Assembly (NCBI GenBank): GCA_021768055.1
Contig: JAASSE010000040.1
Span: 1 to 7,515, forward strand
Direction: 5' to 3'
DNA from: Gammaproteobacteria bacterium
Lineage (GTDB): Bacteria; Pseudomonadota; Gammaproteobacteria; SZUA-229
Length of the DNA: 7,515 bases
Shown here: positions 1-7,515 of the stretch, piece after piece
How positions within the stretch are numbered: the stretch's first letter is position 1
How the letters are laid out: every line of letters starts with the position of its first letter
Notes under the pieces: model-generated
What the model saw: only the letters and a program-made list of their open reading frames with translations
What the model was told of the DNA's origin: nothing
The model's database searches: none
Position numbers and translations under genes: made by a program

Positions 1-47
1 ACATGACACCTGCAATGATCAGCATGCTTGGCAGGTACATGAAATAA
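1..47 (+). CDS. atpI: Probable 3' end of atpI (ATP synthase protein I), partial
   Basis: A short open frame enters from the left edge and ends at TAA 45-47. Its visible residues are MTPAMISMLGRYMK. The piece is hydrophobic with a basic end, as expected for the last membrane helix of AtpI, a small accessory membrane protein that helps assemble the c-ring. AtpI is usually the first gene of the atp operon, directly before atpB, and here 27 nt separate the two. The assignment rests mainly on position, because 14 residues are too few to prove homology. The gene start and the operon promoter lie outside the window. Confidence 0.5.
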   Translation, partial: MTPAMISMLGRYMK

Positions 48-1265
<1,218 letters not shown>

Positions 1266-1294
1266 TCACTGTAAATCAAACACGGTAAGCGAGT

Positions 1295-1765
1295 ATGAAT
1301 ATTAATCTGACGCTGATCGGGCAGTCGATTACTTTCGCCCTGTTCGTGTGGTTTTGTTATGCCTTCATCTGGCCGCCACTGGTGCATGCCCTGGCTGAGC
1401 GCAAGAAGCGGATTGCTGAAGGCCTGGCTGCGGCTGAGCGTGGTCAGCTCGAACAGGAGCTGGCCGAGAAAAAGGCGGCCGAGCATTTGAAAGAAGCCAA
1501 AGGACAGGCTGCGGAAATTATCGCCCAGGCGCAAAAGCGTGCAACGGAGATCGTTGACGAAGCCAAGGACGATGCCCGCACCGAAGCTGAACACATCAAA
1601 GCCGGTGCCAATGCTGAAATCGAACAGGAACTGAACCGTGCCCGCGAAGGCCTGCGTCAGGAAGTGGTCAGTCTGGCCATCGCCGGTGCCGAAAAGGTGC
1701 TCAAGCGCGAAGTCGATACCGATGCACACGCCGACTCGCTCAAAGACATGGCGGCACAGCTCTAG
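1295..1765 (+). CDS. atpF: F1Fo ATP synthase subunit b (peripheral stalk)
   Basis: 156 residues, exactly the length of E. coli b. One N-terminal membrane helix (about 5-26) begins [20 protein letters not shown] and ends in the WPP turn (26-28), with Cys21 and Arg36 conserved. The rest is a long charged Ala/Glu/Lys/Arg-rich helix (about 32-140) that forms the parallel dimer of the stator. The C-terminal segment [18 protein letters not shown] (about 124-141) binds delta. The gene follows atpE by 29 nt. The sequence before ATG 1295 has only a weak purine patch (GTAAG 1285-1289 and GAG 1291-1293), so initiation may depend partly on coupling to atpE. No internal duplication or fusion to delta is present. 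Confidence 0.97.
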   Translation: MNINLTLIGQSITFALFVWFCYAFIWPPLVHALAERKKRIAEGLAAAERGQLEQELAEKKAAEHLKEAKGQAAEIIAQAQKRATEIVDEAKDDARTEAEHIKAGANAEIEQELNRAREGLRQEVVSLAIAGAEKVLKREVDTDAHADSLKDMAAQL

Positions 1766-1783
1766 ACCGGAGTAATAGCAGTA

Positions 1784-2320
1784 ATGGCAGACTACACCAC
1801 CGCAGCCCGTCCATATGCCAGGGCGATCTACCAACTGGCAACAGAATCGAAATCCGTTGACAGCTGGGGCGATGTGCTGGCGTTAATGGCGGCGGTTGTT
1901 TCTGATCAGAGTATGCGCGACGTTCTCGATAAACCTCAGCTTGGCAAAGAACAGAAAGGCGAGTTGATGTTGAAAGTGCTGGGCAAAAAAGCCAATGCAC
2001 AGCAGCAGAACCTGATCAGACTGATGGCCGAGAATGGCCGGCTTAAAGCATTGCCGGAAGTAGCGCATCAGTTTGAAATTTACCGTACCGAAGCCGAAGG
2101 CAAGATCGATGCCGAAGTGATCTCCGCGTTTGCCCTGTCGAAAAAACAGGAAAAGGAAATCACTGAAATGCTGAAAAGCAAACTGGGCCGTGATATCAGC
2201 ATCACCACGTCTACCGATGAGTCATTAATCGGCGGTGTCGTGATCAAGGCCGGGGACACAATTATAGATGGTTCAATGAAATCCCAGCTCGAGTCGCTGG
2301 CATTATCACTGGGCCGTTAA
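1784..2320 (+). CDS. atpH: F1 ATP synthase subunit delta (OSCP-like)
   Basis: 178 residues (E. coli 177). Delta sits on top of the alpha3beta3 hexamer and joins it to the b dimer. The N-terminal helical domain starts with [15 protein letters not shown] (about residues 5-19), where ARPYA is the family hallmark. The middle has [20 protein letters not shown] (about 73-92), and the C-terminal domain ends in [19 protein letters not shown] (about 146-164), which is strongly conserved. The start ATG 1784 is preceded by GGAG at 1769-1772. This is a slightly long spacing of 11 nt, and the site lies just past the atpF stop (1763-1765). The gene is intact. Confidence 0.97.
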   Translation: MADYTTAARPYARAIYQLATESKSVDSWGDVLALMAAVVSDQSMRDVLDKPQLGKEQKGELMLKVLGKKANAQQQNLIRLMAENGRLKALPEVAHQFEIYRTEAEGKIDAEVISAFALSKKQEKEITEMLKSKLGRDISITTSTDESLIGGVVIKAGDTIIDGSMKSQLESLALSLGR

Positions 2321-2334
2321 CGAGGAACACAAAC

Positions 2335-3876
2335 ATGCAACTGAATCCATCTGAAATCAGTGAACTTATCAAATCCAGAATCGAGAGTTTCGATACCAGC
2401 GTAGAAGCGCGTACCGAAGGCACCGTGGTCAGCCTGACTGACGGTATTCTTCGTATCCACGGGCTGGCTGACGCGATGCAGAGCGAAATGATCGAACTGC
2501 CCGGCGATACTTATGCCATGGTGCTCAACCTGGAGCGTGATTCTGTCGGTGCCGTGGTGCTCGGACCTTACGGCCACTTGTCTGAAGGCGATACCGCGAA
2601 ATGCACAGGCCGTATTCTCGAAGTACCGGTTGGCGAGGCGTTGCTCGGGCGCGTGGTCGATGCGCTGGGTAACCCGATTGACGGCAAGGGCCCGATCGAT
2701 ACCAAACTGAGCGAGCCGATTGAAAAGATCGCACCGGGCGTAATCGAACGCAAGTCGGTGGACCAGCCGGTACAGACCGGACTCAAATCGATCGACTCGA
2801 TGGTGCCGATTGGCCGCGGCCAGCGCGAGCTGATTATCGGTGACCGCCAGACCGGTAAAACTGCGGTTGCGATCGACGCGATTATCAACCAGGCAAAATC
2901 CGGCATTAAATGTATTTATGTTGCAGTTGGCCAGAAAGCTTCAACCGTGGCCAATATCGTGCGCAGACTGGAACAGCACGATGCTATGCAGCACACCATC
3001 ATCGTTGCAGCGAACGCTTCCGAGTCGGCCGCGATGCAGTACATTGCACCCTATTCCGGCTGCTCCATGGGCGAGTACTTCCGTGACCGCGGCGAGGATG
3101 CATTGATCATTTATGATGATTTAACCAAGCAGGCCTGGGCGTATCGCCAGGTTTCCCTGTTGCTGCGTCGGCCGCCGGGTCGTGAAGCCTATCCGGGTGA
3201 CGTGTTCTATCTGCATTCACGTTTGCTCGAACGTGCCGCGCGCGTCAGTGAAGCCTATGTCGAAGAGTTCACCAACGGTGAAGTCAAAGGCAAGACCGGC
3301 TCGCTGACCGCGTTGCCGATCATTGAAACCCAGGACGGTGACGTATCGGCGTTCGTGCCTACCAACGTGATCTCCATTACCGACGGACAGATCTTCCTCG
3401 AAACCGATTTGTTCAATGCCGGTATCCGTCCTGCGATCAACGCGGGCCTGTCGGTGTCACGCGTCGGTGGTTCGGCACAAACCGCCATCATCAAGAAGCT
3501 CGGTGGCGGTGTACGCCTGGCGTTGGCGCAGTTCCGTGAGCTGGCGGCCTTCGCCCAGTTTGCATCGGACCTCGACGACGCCACCCGCGCGCAGCTCGAG
3601 CGCGGTGAACGCGTAACCGAGTTGATGAAGCAGGCACAGTACTCACCAATGACGGTTGCCGAAATGGCGTTCTCATTGTTCGCAGCCAATGAAGGCTACC
3701 TGGATGATGTTGAAACCAGAAAGGTTGTTGATTTTGAAGCGGCCATGCAGGCGTATCTGAAGAGCAACAATGCTGACTTGCTCGACAAGATCAACGAGTC
3801 CGCCGAGTATAACGATGAAATTGCTGCCGAGATGAAAGCGGCGCTGGATAACTTCAAGGCCAGCGGTGTTTATTAA
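2335..3876 (+). CDS. atpA: F1 ATP synthase subunit alpha
   Basis: 513 residues, the same length as E. coli alpha. Three alpha subunits alternate with beta in the F1 hexamer and carry the non-catalytic nucleotide sites. Order of parts: N-terminal delta-binding helix and beta-barrel (about 1-95), the nucleotide-binding domain with Walker A GDRQTGKT (169-176, Lys175 and Thr176) and Walker B region ALIIYDD (256-262), then the helical C-terminal domain. The arginine finger that reaches into the catalytic site is Arg376 in [12 protein letters not shown]. The alpha/beta family signature [14 protein letters not shown] is complete. A good Shine-Dalgarno (GAGGAA 2322-2327) precedes ATG 2335. The gene ends in tandem in-frame stops, TAA 3874-3876 and TAA 3877-3879. 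Confidence 0.99.
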   Translation: MQLNPSEISELIKSRIESFDTSVEARTEGTVVSLTDGILRIHGLADAMQSEMIELPGDTYAMVLNLERDSVGAVVLGPYGHLSEGDTAKCTGRILEVPVGEALLGRVVDALGNPIDGKGPIDTKLSEPIEKIAPGVIERKSVDQPVQTGLKSIDSMVPIGRGQRELIIGDRQTGKTAVAIDAIINQAKSGIKCIYVAVGQKASTVANIVRRLEQHDAMQHTIIVAANASESAAMQYIAPYSGCSMGEYFRDRGEDALIIYDDLTKQAWAYRQVSLLLRRPPGREAYPGDVFYLHSRLLERAARVSEAYVEEFTNGEVKGKTGSLTALPIIETQDGDVSAFVPTNVISITDGQIFLETDLFNAGIRPAINAGLSVSRVGGSAQTAIIKKLGGGVRLALAQFRELAAFAQFASDLDDATRAQLERGERVTELMKQAQYSPMTVAEMAFSLFAANEGYLDDVETRKVVDFEAAMQAYLKSNNADLLDKINESAEYNDEIAAEMKAALDNFKASGVY

Positions 3877-3924
3877 TAAACGGCTATCAAGCAGCAAACG
3901 ATCAGGTAACGAACAGGAACGGTA

Positions 3925-4788
3925 ATGGCAGGCGCTAAAGAAATACGCAGCAAAATAAAGAGCGTGCAAAACACGGCCAAGATCACCAAGGCCATGGAAA
4001 TGGTGGCGGCCAGCAAAATGCGTAAAGCGCAGGACCGCATGCGTGCATCACGCCCGTATGCAATGAAAATACGCAATGTGCTGGCGCACCTGGCACAAGC
4101 GAACCCGGAATACCAGCACCCGTATCTGAAAGACCGCGATGAAATCAAGCGCGTGGGTTATATCGTGATTTCAACAGACCGCGGTCTGTGCGGTGGTCTC
4201 AATACCAATATGTTCAAAAAGGTGATCAACGAAATGGCAGACTGGGACAGCCAGGAAGTCGAGGTCGATGTATGCGCCATCGGTAAGAAAGCTGCCGGCT
4301 TCTTCGGCCGTTTCAAGTGCAACCTGGTCGCCAAAGCGGACCACCTCGGCGACAGCCCGTCAATGGAAGACCTGATTGGCACCGTCAAGGTCATGCTCGA
4401 TGCCTATGACGAGGGCAAGATTGATCGCCTGTTCCTGGTGCACAATATATTTGTGAACACCATGACCCAGACGCCTGACATTCACCAGTTGATCCCGGTA
4501 AGAGGTGAGATTGACGAGGAACTGGAACATCACTGGGACTACATTTACGAGCCTGAGTCAAAACCGATTATCGATGGCCTGATGCTGCGCTTTATCGAGT
4601 CACAGGTTTACCAGGGCCTGGTTGAAAATATTGCCAGTGAAATGTCGGCCCGGATGATCGCGATGAAGAGCGCGACCGATAACGCCGGCGAGCTGATCAA
4701 GGAACTGCAGACGATTTACAACAAAGCCAGACAGGCGGCGATCACGCAGGAAATTTCCGAGATTGTCAGTGGTGCAGCTGCAGTCTGA
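3925..4788 (+). CDS. atpG: F1 ATP synthase subunit gamma (central rotor shaft)
   Basis: 287 residues, identical in length to E. coli gamma. The two terminal helices form the coiled coil inside the alpha3beta3 hexamer. The N-terminal one starts [20 protein letters not shown] and continues with [16 protein letters not shown] (about 21-36). The C-terminal one includes [14 protein letters not shown] and ends [15 protein letters not shown]. The Rossmann-like middle domain holds [13 protein letters not shown] (83-95), a conserved foot region near epsilon and the c-ring. No chloroplast-type redox cysteine insert is seen. A Shine-Dalgarno AGGA (3915-3918) lies six bases before ATG 3925. The 48-nt gap after atpA shows no clear hairpin. 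Confidence 0.98.
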   Translation: MAGAKEIRSKIKSVQNTAKITKAMEMVAASKMRKAQDRMRASRPYAMKIRNVLAHLAQANPEYQHPYLKDRDEIKRVGYIVISTDRGLCGGLNTNMFKKVINEMADWDSQEVEVDVCAIGKKAAGFFGRFKCNLVAKADHLGDSPSMEDLIGTVKVMLDAYDEGKIDRLFLVHNIFVNTMTQTPDIHQLIPVRGEIDEELEHHWDYIYEPESKPIIDGLMLRFIESQVYQGLVENIASEMSARMIAMKSATDNAGELIKELQTIYNKARQAAITQEISEIVSGAAAV

Positions 4789-6207
<1,419 letters not shown>

Positions 6208-6222
6208 GGTTTCGTTTAAACT

Positions 6223-6642
6223 ATGAGCATGACTATGCACGTCGATATCGTCAGCGCGGAAACCGAGATTTACTCGGGCACCGTGATTGAATGTTACGCC
6301 CCGGCTGAAATGGGTGAAGTGGGTATTCATCCGCGTCATGCGCCGATGATCACCAAGCTGAAGCCGGGTGAAGTACGCGTCGTGCTGCAAGACGGTGAGG
6401 AACACTCGTTCTTCGTCAACGGCGGTATTCTCGAGGTGCAGCCGCACGTGATTACCGTGCTTTCAGACACCGCGATCCGCGCTGCGGACATTGACGAAGC
6501 AGCCGCACTGGAAGCCAAGTCCAGGGCGGAAGCAGCTATCGCTGACAGGAAATCTGACCTCGATTATGCGCGCGCCAAGGCGGAACTGGTCGAAGCGATT
6601 GCCAAGATCGAAACCATCAAGAAGCTGAGGAAACGCGGGTAA
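6223..6642 (+). CDS. atpC: F1 ATP synthase subunit epsilon
   Basis: 139 residues, as in E. coli. Epsilon joins gamma to the c-ring and can inhibit ATP hydrolysis. The N-terminal beta-sandwich (about 1-86) includes MHVDIVSAETEIYSG (5-19), the GEVGIHPRHAPMIT turn (31-44) and FFVNGGILEVQPHVITVLSDTAIRA (63-87). The C-terminal helical hairpin (about 88-139) begins DIDEAAALEAKSRAE and ends in the basic tail KKLRKRG. In the family this hairpin can extend along gamma to block rotation. Its full length here suggests the inhibitory arm is retained. It is the last gene of the operon, with a terminator 28 nt after its stop. Confidence 0.97.
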   Translation: MSMTMHVDIVSAETEIYSGTVIECYAPAEMGEVGIHPRHAPMITKLKPGEVRVVLQDGEEHSFFVNGGILEVQPHVITVLSDTAIRAADIDEAAALEAKSRAEAAIADRKSDLDYARAKAELVEAIAKIETIKKLRKRG

Positions 6643-6669
6643 TCCACCAGGGACTAAGCTAGAATTTAG

Positions 6670-6698
6670 AGGCCGGCATTGACCGGCCTTCTTATTTT
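6670..6698 (+). terminator. Rho-independent terminator after atpC
   Basis: A perfect 7-bp GC-rich stem is formed by AGGCCGG (6670-6676) and CCGGCCT (6683-6689), with the 6-nt loop CATTGA. A T-rich tail TCTTATTTT (6690-6698) follows. The tail is broken by one C and one A, so termination may be incomplete. It marks the end of the atp operon and separates it from glmU. Confidence 0.85.
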
Positions 6699-6719
6699 GA
6701 ATACTCATTCAATAACACA

Positions 6720-7515
6720 ATGAAACTCAGCGTCATCATACTCGCAGCGGGCCAGGGTACGCGCATGAAAAGCGCCCTACCCAAGGTGATGCACAAACTC
6801 GCCGGTCTGCCACTGCTCGAGCATGTTTACCGGCGCAGCATGGAACTGGGTGCTGATGATGTTCATATTGTCTACGGCCATGGTGGCGAACATCTGCACG
6901 ATTACTGCAGTCAATTCAATGTCGAATGGGTGTTGCAGGATGAGCAGCTGGGTACCGCGCATGCGGTGCAGCAGGCCAGCCCTGGTATCGACGATGATGC
7001 TACCGTTTTGATCCTTTATGGCGATGTGCCTTTGATCAATACTGAAACACTGAATCACCTGGTTAATAGTGTTACGGGCGATAACCTGGCACTGTTAACC
7101 GTGAATCTGGATGACCCGACAGGTTATGGCAGAATTGTCAGAAACAACAACAAGGTTGTTGCCATCGTCGAACATAAAGACGCGAGTGAAGAACAGAAAA
7201 AAAAAAACGAAGTTAATACCGGCATACTGGCTATGCGCGCAGGTTATTTAAATGAATGCCTGTCAAAGATAGACAACAAGAATGTGCAGGGAGAATATTA
7301 TCTAACCGATGTTATTGCACTTGCTGTCAATGACGGTAATGAAATCATTGCGGCACAACCGGCAAACACATATGAGGTAGAAGGCGTGAACGACAGAATA
7401 CAATTGTCCAGGCTCGAACGCATCAAGCAACAGGAATTGATCGAAACGATAATGAAAGACGGCGTAACTGTTGCAGACCCGTCACGTGTTGATATTCGCG
7501 GCGAGCTTGCTATCG
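6720..7515 (+). CDS. glmU: GlmU N-terminal part (GlcNAc-1-phosphate uridylyltransferase), partial at right edge
   Basis: First 265 codons of bifunctional GlmU, which makes UDP-N-acetylglucosamine for cell wall and lipopolysaccharide in the cytoplasm. The visible part is the uridylyltransferase (pyrophosphorylase) domain. It has nucleotide loop LAAGQGTRMKSALPK (8-22, Arg15 and Lys22), uridine-binding LQDEQLGTAHA (72-82), YGDVPL with metal-binding Asp102, DDPTGYGRI (131-139), EVNTGI (164-169), QGEYYLTD (190-197) and VEGVN with metal-binding Asn224. These match E. coli GlmU with a three-residue offset. The acetyltransferase left-handed beta-helix, expected in a protein of about 456 residues, lies beyond the window. 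ATG 6720 is the only plausible start: no ATG, GTG or TTG lies in frame back to TAG 6660. No Shine-Dalgarno is visible. The frame crosses an 11-A run at 7197-7207 without a break. Confidence 0.96.
   Translation, partial: MKLSVIILAAGQGTRMKSALPKVMHKLAGLPLLEHVYRRSMELGADDVHIVYGHGGEHLHDYCSQFNVEWVLQDEQLGTAHAVQQASPGIDDDATVLILYGDVPLINTETLNHLVNSVTGDNLALLTVNLDDPTGYGRIVRNNNKVVAIVEHKDASEEQKKKNEVNTGILAMRAGYLNECLSKIDNKNVQGEYYLTDVIALAVNDGNEIIAAQPANTYEVEGVNDRIQLSRLERIKQQELIETIMKDGVTVADPSRVDIRGELAI
7145..7161. repeat. Small inverted repeat in glmU
   Basis: CAACAAC (7145-7151) and GTTGTTG (7155-7161) form a perfect 7-bp inverted repeat with a 3-nt spacer, within codons for NNNKVV. It could fold as a small hairpin in the mRNA, 35 nt upstream of the A-run. 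No T-tract follows, so it is not a terminator. It may be only a by-product of Asn and Val codon choice. Confidence 0.35.
7197..7207 (+). repeat. 11-A homopolymer inside glmU
   Basis: Eleven consecutive A bases encode Lys160-Lys161-Lys162 and the start of Asn163, in the segment before EVNTGI. E. coli has a Gln/Arg-rich stretch at the equivalent site. The reading frame as given is intact. Gain of one A would give a stop (TAA) two codons later. Loss of one A would give a stop about 14 codons later. Confidence 0.9.

Noticed and set aside
3874..3879. Tandem TAA TAA at the atpA end as a possible readthrough or recoding site
   Set aside because: The protein ends at exactly the family length (513 residues), so the second stop is just a fail-safe.
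6679..6705. Possible glmU promoter: TTGACC (6679-6684) in the terminator hairpin with AATACT (6700-6705)
   Set aside because: The -35-like box matches 5 of 6, but the -10-like box matches only 4 of 6 and the 15-nt spacing is short. At 17 nt spacing the -10 is poor (TACTCA). It is not convincing without mapped starts.

Overview
The window holds a nearly complete F1Fo ATP synthase (atp/unc) operon, all on the + strand. The order is the classical proteobacterial one: the last codons of a probable atpI, then atpB (a), atpE (c), atpF (b), atpH (delta), atpA (alpha), atpG (gamma), atpD (beta) and atpC (epsilon). An intrinsic terminator follows, then the first 265 codons of glmU, which runs off the right edge. 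The gene order with glmU directly after atpC, and subunit lengths nearly identical to the Escherichia coli proteins (alpha 513, gamma 287, b 156, epsilon 139), point to a gammaproteobacterium. Base composition is moderate (about 58% GC in a sampled stretch of atpA). No genus can be named from the sequence alone.

Layout: 1-47 is the 3' end of the probable atpI. 75-2320 encodes the Fo membrane sector and the delta stalk subunit (a, c, b, delta). 2335-6642 encodes F1 (alpha, gamma, beta, epsilon). 6670-6698 is a rho-independent terminator. 6720-7515 is the uridylyltransferase part of GlmU. Gaps between genes are 14-48 nt within the operon and 77 nt between atpC and glmU, and no stretch over 300 nt lacks a gene. 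No tRNA, rRNA, CRISPR array, insertion sequence or phage-like element was seen.

How the genes work together: protons cross the membrane at the a/c interface (a-subunit Arg234, c-subunit Asp60) and turn the c-ring. Gamma and epsilon turn with it inside the alpha3beta3 hexamer, where beta makes ATP. The b dimer and delta hold the hexamer still. All recognisable catalytic and coupling residues are present, so the machine looks intact and proton-driven. GlmU makes UDP-N-acetylglucosamine for peptidoglycan and lipopolysaccharide and is probably a separate or read-through transcription unit.

I found no previously undescribed system: this is a conserved core operon. The points worth a second look are small. 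They are an 11-A run inside glmU, no visible ribosome binding site for glmU, a 10-base AT-rich element shared by the atpE and atpD leaders, ribosome binding sites that broadly track subunit stoichiometry, an imperfect terminator before glmU, and a drop in GC across glmU.
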